From Cyclina sinensis (Eukaryota; Mollusca; Bivalvia; Venerida; Veneridae), in contig JAAONU010000017.1 of assembly GCA_012932295.1 (NCBI GenBank), positions 1,860,001 to 1,924,000 of the forward strand: a DNA stretch of 64,000 nucleotides. The letters are read 5' to 3'. Both the position numbers and the translations under genes were made by a program. Positions 23,197 to 34,918 of this stretch are shown here, one piece after another (position 1 is the first letter of the stretch; the number at the start of each line of letters is the position of its first letter). The notes beneath the pieces are model-generated. The model had not been told where the DNA came from. It saw nothing but the letters and a program-made list of their open reading frames with translations, and searched no databases.

Positions 23197-26100
23197 ATAG
23201 CTGGCCTCGTTTGTTATATATTGTAGATTTTTGTTCTGTCAGACTGGTATTTTAAAAAAAAACAAAAGTGGTCCTGATAGCGGATATTTATTGAAGACGG
23301 AAAACCGTTCACTACACTAAGTTTAACTTAGTCTTTCGTAGAAAAAGATAATATGTATGTAAAGACTATTTTAAAACAACTTTTAGATTTTATTTCAAGA
23401 GGTTTACAAGTAGAGCTGTTAACAATTCTTTAAAAGTGTTAACAAATATAACATTTACTGTGGTCTTAAGTTAATATCTATAGATACATTTCTCTAGAAC
23501 TGTTTTGTCATTACGTTTACTTTTTGATTTCTTTTTGTGGACAAATGTCCTAAGCATGCATCGATCTGGTTTTAACTTGCTTGGGGCTCTTATCAGCTTT
23601 CTTTTTTCTTTGTAAAAGTTCAATAAAACCAACATTATTCAGGTAAAGAAACCTTCATGCTTCTTTTTATATCTATCTTTCAAAAGATTTACTGGGAAAA
23701 AACGTGTTTGGCGACCCTTATGAACCACCAGTGACTCTTGACAATACTGAACATTGATAATCAAAATTATGTTGTTTTCTTCTGATAAGAATTGGCAATT
23801 AGCAACATGTTTCTGTGATCTTAATTGTCATCGGTATGCTTTATGAAAGAAAATCTGTTAACAGTTGTCACTGAATGATAAATGTGGCAAAATAAGTTAC
23901 AGCTGTTTACCTGAAACATTCGATCTAAGTACATAACTTTCCTTTGAAAAATTGACAATAAAGCTTTTACGTTACGACACAATAGCCTAAAAATTTTGGC
24001 CATTGGTATATCACAAATACAGCATTCAAAGAGAATGTTGTATAAAATCTAACTTTACTCCTTTAGAACTTGATACTTACTTGAATGACTTTGAAAAACC
24101 TAGTCTTTTGATTATATATGAAAATGAATGTTGTGTTTGTATTTAAAACGATCGAAATATATAAGAAGAAAACAGTGTGGAAGAAAAACATTAAATGTTC
24201 AATTATCGTGGGACAAAGACGTCAAAGGACAATTTTCTTTTTCATAGAGATATATAAATAAAATTATACCAGTCAGTATAATTCTAAGCTTAATTTATGA
24301 CTTAGTGGTAAAAACAGCCCCGTATTCATTTTTACTCAGACGGAGTTAGTTTTTTTCTAAAGGCATCTAATGTTTATTTTTCTATGGATACGCATCAGCA
24401 CAAATTGATTCTTTTCAATATGTATGGTCAAACTGAACTGACGGCTGATACTTCAAATAAAATAGAAGTGGAGAGAGAATGTAGACCAACGTCACGTCAT
24501 ATTACATTAAAACTCTCACAACACAATTTAAGAAAAAAATGACGTAAGTGCGGGCCTCCATTTCTGTTTATTATAAAGCTTTAAAGGAATCGTCTTAACT
24601 TAATACGAAAAAAGTTACTGGTTTTGAAGAGTTCTGTTATAAATGTTAAATGTTTTTACTTCTTTCACAATTCTTTTGTTATAATTCCAAGTGAATTCCT
24701 AAGACACGGCCATATTTCACTGATTGTATACAAAGCCTCTATCTTTTCGTAATAGGTAGTTTCTGCATATCGATTTTTGCATCTTAAAGAAAATATTTAG
24801 AATAATAAATGCCATTCAAAATAACCTTTACATATAATTCTACATCTTTTCCCAATTTTGCAAAGCAAGAGGCAATCGGAAGCATAATGTGCCTGGCTTT
24901 TGGGAATACTTGGCGTCTTGAAGACGCTGGATATATTTCAAGAAATTTTGTAGTTTTTTGTCTGGTTTGAAGAAGATTCGCTATCCTGTGATCACTTATA
25001 TAAATACTAGATGGTTAACATAAAACAAGTCTGAACAATTTCTAGATATCTGTCTCATAACACATCATTTGATTTAGTTTATCGTTTTTCTTTCATGTAT
25101 TCTAAGCTAGTTGTTTCTTTTTACAATCAAAATATATCTAAATGTTAAATTGATTTTATCATCGGCATTTACCCTTTTCTAATTCTCAAATCAGATTGCG
25201 GCGGGGCCTCTTTACACTTGAAAAAAGCACTGAAATAGAATGTACATAAGTTAACACATGTTTGGTTCTTCTGGCCTATGAAACACTGATTTGAACTTTT
25301 GTCAAACAGAACATTGGAAATGGTTAACTGAGTAATGCAAACAGTATTATACTGCTTTGAAAAGCTTAAATCAGCTTAATGCTAACAGTCAGCTAAATTT
25401 TGTGTTTTTATGATTCACTTTTGTGATTTTGCAACAAAAAATTGTTTGTTGCAGTCGTATTTTCGACTAAACTGTTAGTCGGTTTAATTAAATGGCAACT
25501 GACAAATAGGCATTCGATATAATGATCTTTTTGGGACAGAATTGTAGAAACATTTGTCTTTTTTGTTCCCCCAAAAAGATGGAGCATTTAAATTCACTTG
25601 TAATTTCTTATAATATTAAGAAATCCCTTTAAGTAATAGAGAGATAATGTACTTCAATCTTTGGAATTAAAGCGCAGTGATGCTTTCCGGTTAAATTAAT
25701 AGGTATATTTTACTAAAGCCCTTTTCTTATAAAACCTAGAGTCTTTGAACAGTGCTTTTAGATTAATTCAGTAATGATCGTTATAGGCATAATTTTAAGA
25801 GATAGGAAGTCCTGATGTATCTTACTTTTGTAAATAAGAGTGGACATATTTCTTATTTAAATAGATTTTGAAGTGTATAAATATTTATGTATCTGGCGAT
25901 AATTTCAACTTACAGGAAACTCTTTTACCTTTGTGATTGAATCGTTTGTGGAAAAAAAAAACTAACGAAGAAAATTTCACAGTTCTCACAAGAAATTAAA
26001 CAAAAATTCAAATAAAGAAGATTTATAAACCTTATAATAAAGATATGTATGTATTTCTGTTTATATTTACAATCTGAGGACAATTTTGTGCGACTGAGCC

Positions 26101-26900
26101 TTCTTGTCATTCTCAGAAGACAAAACATTTTTGGAATAAACGATTTTTGCTCTACTTACGAGGTATGCCTTACAGTATAAAACTTGGTTAAGCGTAGAAA
26201 GTTTTCTAACGTTTTTTGTGTAATGATTGACCTGAGCGTTTGTAATGTAGTGCAAATAGTTATAAACAGAAAATTATTTCGTAGCCACGATTTATAACCA
26301 AGGGATGTCTTTAATGCTCAATGTTTCTGTAGAAAAACGCTTAAACATCGGCTGAAGGAAAAAGTGTTCAAAAAGTGAAACAGTTGTTGCTGATAATCAG
26401 TTTATTCTATTTTAAAATATCATTTCCTTTATATGGTTTTAGTCCAATTTGTAGGAAATATGTCTTTTACATTTCAAAGTGATTAAAACTAAAAAGATCG
26501 ACATTTCAAACAAATTCTCGAAACGCGTCAATTTTTTAATTTAATTAATTGTATAACATACTGTATCCGTTTATTCTCTTGAAATCTTTTTTATCTAAGC
26601 TTTGCTCTTTTTGGGGGGCGAATACTTTCGCCCTCCAAAGGTATAACTATGCTTGCCAAATTTTCAGGAAAATCGAGACATTTCACATTAGATTTCAGAG
26701 AAGTAGTAATCCTACGCTTCGAAATAGTTCGATCATTTTTTCATAAATGAATTGAAAATTGTTAATCAATGATGGACTTTTTGTTCAGCTTTGATAAAGG
26801 TTCTTTATTATGTGTTCATTTTTATTTTCAAATGAGACCAAAAACCGAACACTTTTTACTGAAACAAAGTGATTACGCGCATTGATTTCGCAATGTCGGA
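23197..26900. other. AT-rich gene-less stretch
   Basis: No gene recognised. It includes the degraded third copy of the micro-ORF block (about 24830-24990) and the motif shared with about 4970 (near 23794). The short minus-strand frames at 23821-24003 and 25925-26255 show no domain. Confidence 0.5.
24830..24990 (+). repeat. Recurrent block with micro-ORF, copy 3 (degraded)
   Basis: Retains the order of landmarks of the 3.05 and 13.5 kb copies: TTTTGGGAATACTTGGCGTC, TTGAAGACGCTGG and GATCACTTA. The ATG is lost (CTTGG in place of ATGG), which argues against a conserved peptide. Confidence 0.5.
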
Positions 26901-26904
26901 TTAT

Positions 26905-26990
26905 ATTTCTTAGCTTACGGCCATTTTGGATCGTGCAGCCGAATTGTGATGGAGGATATAATTAATAAAATAAAACAGCATTGTAAGTAG
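26905..26990 (+). promoter_or_regulatory. Possible TATA-less promoter / first exon with YY1-like site
   Basis: The segment carries GCCATTTTGG (26920-26929), the core of a YY1 site that in animals often sits at or just after the start of transcription, followed by an ATG at 26949 and 11 codons ending in a strong donor, CATT/GTAAGT (intron from 26983). Its local CpG content (ATTACGCGC, TCGGATT, TTACGG, GATCGTG) stands out from the AT-rich background. The 29 kb relic downstream could be its continuation: the next good acceptor is at 29036-29037. The splice phase does not keep the relic's first frame, so this may be a 5' non-coding exon. Inference only. Confidence 0.3.
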
Positions 26991-29037
26991 TCTTTTTAAA
27001 ATTATTTTAAGCAAATTATTATTTTCAGATATGTTTAAGGAAATGAAAACAATTTTGTCTTTGAGCGCTTATTCTGAATGTCACGCATCGATGTTAGAAA
27101 GTAGGTCAACCTTCTTTGTAGGCTTCAAACTTAATCGTTCGGCGAATTACATTTTATGACAGAGAAAAAACAAGATCTTGGCAGTTGCAAATTTAAGATA
27201 CGGAGATATCGAGCCATCAACATGGTTCTGAATGTATATTGTCGACATGACTGTTTTGACATACATGTATTGCATTCATGATTAAGTATTTATAGATCAG
27301 CCAATCGAAACGCCGAAATTTAGACAATGGGAATTCCGGAAGTTATGTTGTAAGAAAAGGAGGAGAAATTTCATGAGGTTTGTGCCTTTTCTGCATAAAA
27401 ACGTTTGAACTAGTCATTGAATTATCCGCTAGACTGTTCATTGAGTTGAAGTGAAGTTCTGCGTAATGATAATATGGAATTCCCGATTGTAGCCTAGTTA
27501 AAGTGAAAGTATCAGAACTGTCAATAGTTTTTCCTTGGTTTTTTCAATAATAACAAAGGTCTGTAAAATGTTGGTTGTGCCTATCAATTAAGTGATAATT
27601 ACAAGTGTATTCTACACATCAATATTTGTCTAAGTGAAAGAATAAGCTTGAAATTCAATAAGAACACTCAAAATTAACTTGTCACCACATTTTTTTTTGA
27701 GAAATAATGACAGCAGGAGACAGAGATGGGAACTAGTTCCCAACTTCAAGTGACTGTGGGCCCAATTACGTTGGTTAAGTTGCATATTCTGAAATAAAAA
27801 ACAGAAGAGGGAACAACTTTATTTTCTTAATTTAGAAAAAGAATGAAGAGAACTGCAACTCAGTCAGTTGCGCCATGTGAGTTTTAATTTTGCTTCCCTC
27901 AAAAGCACAGTGACACAACAGCACATTGACCAGTGAGCCATGTCCCTGTGCTCAAAAGTAGTATGTGTTCATTGAACAAAAAAAACTACAAAGAACTCTG
28001 TCTGCATTTAGGGTTTTTTATCGTACCAGTTGTCCATATGACTGATAGCATAGTTATTAACTACTTATTTCTCTGAAGTTGCATAAAATTAGTTTTCATA
28101 GCTGCTAACAAATAACAAATTAACATACAAAACACTGTGTCTTAACCCAATTTAAGGAAGATTGTCATTCTTTTGTTTCATGTGTATCAGTCAATGCTGA
28201 GAAACACAAATAATAAAAATAAGCAACTTGCAAGATGAAGATTTAATGCTCGAAATATATGAAAATGATAGCTTAAATACATTAAACTAGATTCTAAGTA
28301 TTTTTTGTTTACATTTCCTTTCTGTCTGCTCATTTATTTTAATATAGGTGTAACCCGGAAAAAATCCACCTGCCCCGAGCTGGGTTTGAACTCGGGTACC
28401 TTCGATTGCTAAGCGGACACTCTACCACGTCGCCATAAAAGCTAGCTGATAGACAAGGGAGTACAAGTGCCGTATTATACCTCTGCTACATAGGCATTAA
28501 AGATAAAGGAAATTGTAATTATTCTTCATTACTATTATTTTGATTACCATAAAAGAAGCATTTTTTCCTGCATAGGATAAGTTATTGCTTTTTAAATTGA
28601 AATCATCTTTGAAATTATCATGTGTTTTCTGTTTTTTGTATAATTATGTTGATCAATTGTTATCTCAAAATTTGTGACATTGAGAAATGGGGCAAAATGT
28701 CTTATTGTTTTCTTTGCAAGAATGGGTCAAAGAAATTGAGGAACTAAACAGAGAAATGATTTGACAAGGCTGACTTTTTAAGATAAAGCACTGTAAACAC
28801 TTGTGATGGTATGTGACATGGTTGGTGGTCACCATATCACCAGTTTCACTCCACTTTTACCATGTATTATTTGGCTTTTTTGTTAATCCTTATTATGGTA
28901 ACAGTAAGTATGTGCTTACTGTGCAGCTGAAACAACCTGATATTCCTAACATTTGAACTCCAAAGATTAATAAAGAACAAATTGACTATGAAATTACAGA
29001 ATATTACTATTATTTATCATTTTTACTCTTGTTCCAG
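26991..29037 (+). other. Candidate intron/intergenic stretch holding a tRNA-like repeat
   Basis: No coding block found. Contains the tRNA-derived fragment near 28350-28440. It ends in a clean polypyrimidine-AG acceptor (TTTTTACTCTTGTTCCAG, 29020-29037). Confidence 0.45.
28347..28440 (-). repeat. tRNA-derived SINE-like fragment
   Basis: On the minus strand the sequence reads like a tRNA: an A-box-like TGGCGACGTGGTAGAGTG, an anticodon-loop-like CCGCTTAGCAATCG, and a B-box-like CCCGAGTTCAAACCC followed by the complementary CTCGGGG. The T loop is too long and the anticodon stem does not pair well, so it is not a functional tRNA. It is followed by GGATTTTTTCCGGGTTACACC-type sequence as in tRNA-headed SINEs. 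Old and short. Confidence 0.55.
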
Positions 29038-29833
29038 ATGAGCATCATTCTAAAGATAGTAAACAATGGAAGTGGACCGTATGGGATGCCAGTACAAGTT
29101 ATGGCACTTGCACAAACCACTCACAACAAGGGCCCTAATGGAAGTGATAGACTGCACGGTCATGTGATGGAGGCCTATGCAGTTATGTGACTTTTTAAAT
29201 AATCATGGTCTGACAGGTAAACCACCAGCCAAAAGGAGGAAACTGTTGTTTTGGGGGAGGTAATTTTGAAGAGGGATGACAAACCAGCCTACCTTGTTGC
29301 AACACAAGCAACAAACGTGTTTATCACAAATAATATGATAACGACAGAGGAGCACAGAGTTAACTGTGATAATGTCTCTACGGAAGTACCCCTCCCTTGC
29401 TCCTACTCTGCATGTTAGAGTTCACTGACCTATGGTTAAACAAAGGGTCTGTGTGTACGGAGGGTATGATTATAGAGGTGAGTTGTGTAAGATTAAACAA
29501 AACAAATTTATAAGATTTTTCATGTTTAACATGTCTTTATTCTAATTCCATAGTTATCATACAACCTTATATTGATAGATATCATAATAAAAAACAAACA
29601 TTCTGTAAAAAATGCTAGAGATGTTTTATTGTAATATTTTTTATCTTTTGCATTAAACCTTTGTCTTGGTTTTACTTCAGGTCAGTTGGTTAGAGTCACT
29701 GACTTGTAAACCTTTTTTACTAATAAAAAGGGCAGTTGGTTTGAGCCCTGCTGTACATGTATGTTAAATAAAGGCTGGAGATTCTCAAAGAGATCAGGAG
29801 TGGAGTTTGGCACATTTATGAAATGACCATTGT

Positions 29834-29943
29834 CTGACAGATAAACCACCTGCCTGTGCTAGATGAGGCTGACAGATAAACCACCTGCCTGTGCTAGATG
29901 AGGCTGACAGATAAACCACCTGCCTGTGCTAGATGAGGCTGAA
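29834..29943 (+). repeat. 35-bp tandem repeat, three copies
   Basis: The unit CTGACAGATAAACCACCTGC plus CTGTGCTAGATGAGG occurs three times without visible change, followed by a partial fourth. It sits in an intron of the decayed gene. The unit resembles 29208-29230 (GTCTGACAGGTAAACCACCA) in the relic itself. Confidence 0.95.
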
Positions 29944-30689
29944 AATTTGTTTAATATGTACATAAAACTCAAAATTAATGAAATTAGACTTCCTGAGTGG
30001 AAGTTATGTGTAGTACATGTAGGTTGCCTAATATAGGTCATTATGTTTGAACAAGTTTGAACCATTGAGTAGTTCAGATATTTTTACTGATTATTTCATC
30101 CTGCAGGAAGACAACCAGAGAATGTTTAAGGTCAAAGGAACAGATGTTTCAATAAAACAGTTACACATTAAGATGGATCTCGGAAGGCAATGATCACACT
30201 CTAGTGGGATGCAACATGTTGTGATGCCACTTGGGATTTTGTGGAAGTAACAAAGGTGATGTGAGAAAATGAGACTTTGTCCACAACTGTACAAACATCA
30301 ATTAAGGTATGTTTGATAAATTTCAGATGTGGTATCAAAATGTTATGGTCTGTTTCATTGTATGATACCTTATTATGTTACATTTATTGCTTTATGGCCC
30401 TTAATGTTGGCAGTTTCTTATGGAGACTGGCCATAAAAGAAGGATGGTTAGATAAACTGCCCGCTCTGATAAATTATTGAATGTGATATGGGCATTAAAT
30501 TCAAAACAAACCTAAAAATAATAACTACAATAAAAATATATTTGAACAATATTTCTGTGAAGTTTGAATACGATTCTATGCAGAATGTTTTACTTATAAT
30601 TATTACCTATCTAAATTAATTCCACAATTATCTTGTATTTTACTACAATGCCTTCTTAATGTGTCATTACAGTGATCTATATATTTTTT

Positions 30690-31526
30690 TGTGTCGCCTG
30701 CTACAAAGTAGCCACGACATATAGGTATCACTTCTCTGTTGTCAGTCTGTCCATCCGTCACAAAAATTACTTCTCAGAAACTACAGGTGCAATTTCATCC
30801 AAACTTTACAGGAATGATCAGTACCAAGTCTAGTTGTGCATATCATCGGAATTTTCCAGTTTAATGATTGCCCCTTTAATGATTTTTTTAAACTTCTCTT
30901 ATACTACTAACACAGTTTGAATGAAATGTTACAGGACTGATCAGTACCTCAAGTACTTGCGCGTATCTAATGGGTTTTTAAGTTTAATTTTTTTTTTTGG
31001 CTGAGTTATGGCCCATGATTATTAAAAGGTGTTTTGGCCCGTTAATGATTTTTGTGTTGCCTGCTTCACAGTAGCTGCGACATGTTACAAAGTAGCCGTT
31101 ACATGCAGGGATCACTTCTCCATTGTCTGTCTGTCCGTCCGTCCATCTGTCACAAACTTGTCTAGACTACTCCTCAGAAAGTACTGGTGCAATTTCATCC
31201 AAACTTTACTAGAATGATCAGTACCAAGTTAAGTTGTGCAAATCATCGGCATTTTCCAATTCAATGTTTTTTGTCAGAGTAATGGCCCTTTAATGATTTT
31301 TATTTTTAAACTTTGTCTGGACTTCTTCTCTTATACTACTGAAGCAATTTGAATGCAATGTTACAGGATTGATCGGTACCTCAAGTACTTGGGCTTGTTT
31401 AACAGGTTTTTCGGTTAAATGATTTTTGGCTGAGTTATGGCCCTTGAATAAAAATCTCGTTTTAGCCAACAATCTGTCCAATCACCTCTCAATGCAACTG
31501 CTTACTTGGCTATCATCAGGCGACAC
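30690..31526 (+). mobile_element. Dimeric ~0.84 kb repeat with GTGTCGCCTG inverted ends
   Basis: Ends GTGTCGCCTG (30690-30699) and CAGGCGACAC (31517-31526) are perfect inverted repeats. Between them are two head-to-tail units: each has a head (TGTCGCCTGC...AGTAGC...CGACAT; second head near 31052), then TCACTTCTC..TTGTC and GTCCGTC motifs, TGGTGCAATTTCATCCAAAC, GATCAGTACC and TGGCTGAGTTATGGCCC. It lies between the third and fourth exon remnants of the decayed gene. It has no coding capacity, and the frames within it are by-products. Confidence 0.78.
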
Positions 31527-31856
31527 ATGTGATCACTGATTGCCCATGTATTTCCAATTAAAGTTTCAGTGAATACATCTTTTGATATTTTGACTTAACA
31601 TTGTGTAATTATGCCTGTTCACCAAATGTTTTTTTTTTTTTCATAATTTTTAGAATTGTGAAACAGGCTTTGCATTTGAGGAACTGGTTGTAGTTGCGGT
31701 CAGTATGGAAGACAGCAAGGCAGAGTTATTACTGCAAGATACATTGTCATGGTATTGCCAGCAGATGTTCTCTTCTTTGCTCTTGGTGATGACCCTGCCA
31801 CTGTGGTTTGCAGAACATGGATCAGTTCATTTGGAGATCGAAAAGCAAGGCAGTGA

Positions 31857-32490
31857 AATTTTAGGAGTTAAAATTGTTGAAACTTGGAAATCTAGTATCC
31901 AAAATCACAAGAACATTATACAATAGGAAGACAAGTGCATTAATAGATGAATAATTAATGAAAACTTCTTGTATATGAAGGTGCATAAACATGATAGAAT
32001 AAGTATATCACAGAAAAAATGATGCTCAGATTTAGAAAAACTGTAACTTAGTTATAGAAAAATCTTTTCTGTTAATTTTGTTTTTATTTCATTTTGTTGT
32101 CGTGAACTTTTTTTTTCTATTATATGATGCAAAGTGTGGCCAGTTTATTGTTTGAATAAGGTCTTGATTTGGAAATATAAGTACAAGGTTTATTTACATT
32201 TTACTGTGCACTAGACTAGTTTAAATTTTCAGAGCAGAACTGAATTCCTTAAATAGCAATAATACAGAAATAAATTAACCTAAAACAAATACATTTGTAG
32301 TCTTAGTTAACATTTAATTTTGGCGATGCCTCGAATCCCCAGTCTCTCAGTAGCCTTTATGCACAGTTGTTGAATGACATTAAGAAAGGTTTACATGTAC
32401 CTAAAAAGTGATATAAATGTCTTGTCCTTTCTTTGAAGAATGTATGTGAATGGAACTTATGTTGTCTTTTACAGTTCTGCTTACTTTTTT
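31857..32490. other. AT-rich spacer
   Basis: Between the end of the decayed gene and the first large repeat. No frame, motif or repeat of note. Confidence 0.5.
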
Positions 32491-34643
32491 AGCTCACCTG
32501 AGCACAAAGTGCTCAGGGTGAGCTTTTCTGATTGGTCTTTGTCCGTCGTCCGTCCGTCGTCAACTTTTCATTCAAACGACATCTCCTCTGAAACCAATGG
32601 GGCAAATTTAATGAAACTTGCCTGGGATGTTCCTTGCATGAAGCTCTACCAAGATTGTTCAAATGGTTCTGGTCCATTGCATTTCTGGTTCACTGGAGCT
32701 AAAAATAGATTTTATAAGTTGGATCTTTAAAAATCTTCTTCTCCGAAACCACAAGGCCTGGAGCTTTGATATTTGGTATGAAGCATCATCTAGTGGACCT
32801 CTACCAAGTTTGTTCACATTATGTCCCTGGGGACAAAACTGACCCCACCCCAGGGGTCAGTTGATTTTACATAGAGTTATATAGGGAAAACTTGAAAATC
32901 TTCTTGTCAGAAACCACAAGGCCTAGAGTTAAGATATTTGGTATGTAGCATTGTCTAGTGGACCTCTACCAAGTTTGTTCAAATCATGGCCTCTGTGTCA
33001 AAAATGGCCCCGCCCCGGGGGTCTCTTGTTTTACATAGAGTTATATAGGAAAATCTTAAAAAAATCTTCTTGTCAGAAACCGTAAGTTATAGAGCTTAGA
33101 TATTTGGTGTGTAGCATTGTCTAGTGGACCTCTACCAAGTTTGTTCAAATCCTGTCCTCTGGGTCAAAAATGGCCCCGCCACAGGGGCCACTAGTTTTAC
33201 ATAGAGTTATATAAGAAAATCTAAAAAAAATCTTCTTGTCAGAAACCATAAGTTATAGAGCTTAGATATTTGGTGTGAAGCATTGTCTAGTGGACTTCTA
33301 CCAAGTTTGTTCAAATCCTGGCCTCTGGGTCAAAAATGACCCCGCCCCAGGGGCCACTAGTTTTACATAAAGTTATATAGGAAAATCTTAAAAAATCTTC
33401 TTGTCAGAAACCGTAAGTTATAGAGCTTAGATATTTGGTGTGTAGCATTGTCTAGTGAACCTCTACCAAGTTTGTTCAAATCCTGTCCTCTGGGTCAAAA
33501 ATGGCCCCGGCCCAGGGGCCACTAGTTTTACATAGAGTTATATAGGAAAATCTTAAAAAATCTTCTTGTCAGAAACCATAAGTTATAGAGCTTAGATATT
33601 TGGTGTGAAGCATTGTCTAGTGGACCTCTACCAAGTTTGTTCAAATCCTGGCCTCTGGGTCAAAAATGACCCCGCCCCAGGGGCCACTAGTTTTACATAG
33701 AGTTATATAGGAAAATCTTAAAAAATCTTCTTGTCAGAAACCGTAAGTTATAGAGCTTAGATATTTGGTGTGAAGCATTGTCTAGTGGACCTCTACCAAA
33801 TTTGTTCAAATCCTGGCCTCTGGGTCAAAAATGGCCCCTCCCCGGGGGTCACTTGTTTTACATAGAGTTATATAAGAAAAACTAAAAAATCTTCTTGTCA
33901 GAAACAAGAAGGCCTACAGTTAAGATATTTGGTATGTAGCATTGTCTAGTGGACCTCTACCAAGTTTGTTCAAATCCTGGCCTCTGAGTCAAAAATGGCC
34001 CTGCCCCAGGGGCCACTAGTTTAACATAGAGTTATATAAGAAAATCTAAAAAAATCTTCTTGTCAGAAACCGTAAGTTATAGAGCTTAGATATTTGGTGT
34101 GTAGCATTGTCTAGTGGACCTCTACCAAGTTTGTTAGAAAAATTTCCCTAGGGTCACTATTGGCCCCGCCCGAGGGGTCACAAGTTTTAAATAACAATAT
34201 AGAAGAAAATCTTTAAAAATCTTCTTGTCTGAAACCACAAGACCTAGAATTTTAAAATTTGGCATGAAGCAAGCTTTATCAAGCTTTTTCAAATTATTGG
34301 ATTAGGTTAAAGGTCACGGAGGCTAAAATAGATTTATCTACTGTACCTCATAAAGCCTTCGGTTATAGACCAATATCTTTGATATTCAGTATATAGGTTC
34401 CTTGCATGGACCTCTACCCATTGGTAGGGTTTGAGGTCACTTGGTCAAGGTCAAGGTCACCATAGCTTATAATAGATATTTCTACTTTCTGTCATAGAGC
34501 CTTTATTTATTGACTGATATTTTATATATTTGGTTTGTAGGCACTTATATATTTTCAATTAAAAAATGAAATACTGCTTAACAGCAAACCTACAGCCAAA
34601 GTACTCAGGTGAGCGATCCAGGGCCATCATGGCCCTCTTGTTT
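32491..34643 (+). mobile_element. Tandem-monomer element A (nine ~165-bp units), possibly Helentron/pearl-like
   Basis: The head is a foldback, AGCTCACCTGAGCAC-AAA-GTGCTCAGGGTGAGC (from 32491). The tail is CTCAGGTGAGCGATCCAGG followed by the hairpin GGGCCATCATGGCCC and CTTGTTT (to 34643). Between them 'GCATTGTCTAGTGGACCTCT' recurs at 32783, 32948, 33114, 33280, 33445, 33610, 33775, 33939 and 34104, a period of 164-166 bp. The last ~450 bp (34200-34640) is a different unit with AAGGTCA motifs. Non-coding. The mix of a foldback head, tandem core and hairpin tail is like the 'pearl' or HINE elements of oysters, but the class is inferred. Confidence 0.8.
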
Positions 34644-34855
34644 AAAATTTGTTCCTATGCATAAAACCACTGGTATATACTAGTCTGATCTCATTTATTT
34701 TATATTCTAGAGTAAATGTTATATTGACCTCGTGTTCTTGTCTGTTTTCAAATCTCTTCCTGCTGATGACTATGTAGGCAAAGTTACAATCTCATGTATT
34801 AAAGGCTGTAACTGTCAAAATATTATTAGTTTTGTATTTTTTTGCTTTGCACAGG

Positions 34856-34918
34856 TGATTGTCCTGAATGTAAAAAGCAAAATGCTGTTCCTAAGTTCAG
34901 AGACCTATTTTTGTAAAT
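34856..34918 (+). other. Exon-like block encoding a CPECK motif
   Basis: A strong acceptor (TTTTTTTGCTTTGCACAG, ending at 34855) opens a frame reading DCPECKKQNAVPKFRDLFL and then a stop at about 34912-34917. The CxxC pair is half a zinc-ribbon. It could be the last coding exon of a gene whose other exons I cannot see, or chance. A second frame after the same acceptor also stays open to 34920. Not assigned to any gene. Confidence 0.22.

Larger units (their letters stand above)
29038..31856 (+). pseudogene. Decayed intron-containing gene, possibly OB-fold (RPA-like) DNA-binding protein
   Basis: Four groups of coding-looking blocks lie in order behind good splice signals, but in different frames. 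(1) After the acceptor at 29036-29037 an ATG at 29038 opens 50 codons (MSIILKIV..., ...NKGPNGSD..., stop 29190). (2) Near 29198-29253 another frame reads GKPPAKRRKLLF (a basic, nuclear-signal-like patch), and a third frame, 29221-29418, reads VILKRDDKPAYLVATQ. (3) Exon 30107-30306 (acceptor CCTGCAG, donor AAG/GTATGT) starts DVSIKQLHIK, stops at 30191, continues one frame over as RKAMITL-stop-WDAT...WDFVEVTKV, then ends in a further frame as ETLSTTVQTSIK. (4) Exon from 31654 reads FEELVVVAVSMEDSKAELLL, then shifts frame to VLPADVLFFALGDDPATVVC and stops at 31854-31856. The repeated strand-loop-strand pattern with a TTT/QT ending recalls OB folds, but that is inference. At least three frameshifts and one internal stop argue for a pseudogene. 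Retained introns make it a duplicated rather than a processed copy. Confidence 0.5.

Noticed and set aside
28347..28440. Functional tRNA gene
   Set aside because: B-box-like and A-box-like motifs exist, but the anticodon stem does not pair and the T loop is too long. Better read as a tRNA-derived repeat.
32440..32730. 96-codon frame
   Set aside because: Runs through the head of repeat element A, and similar frames occur in element B (35356-35595), as expected from a shared repeat.
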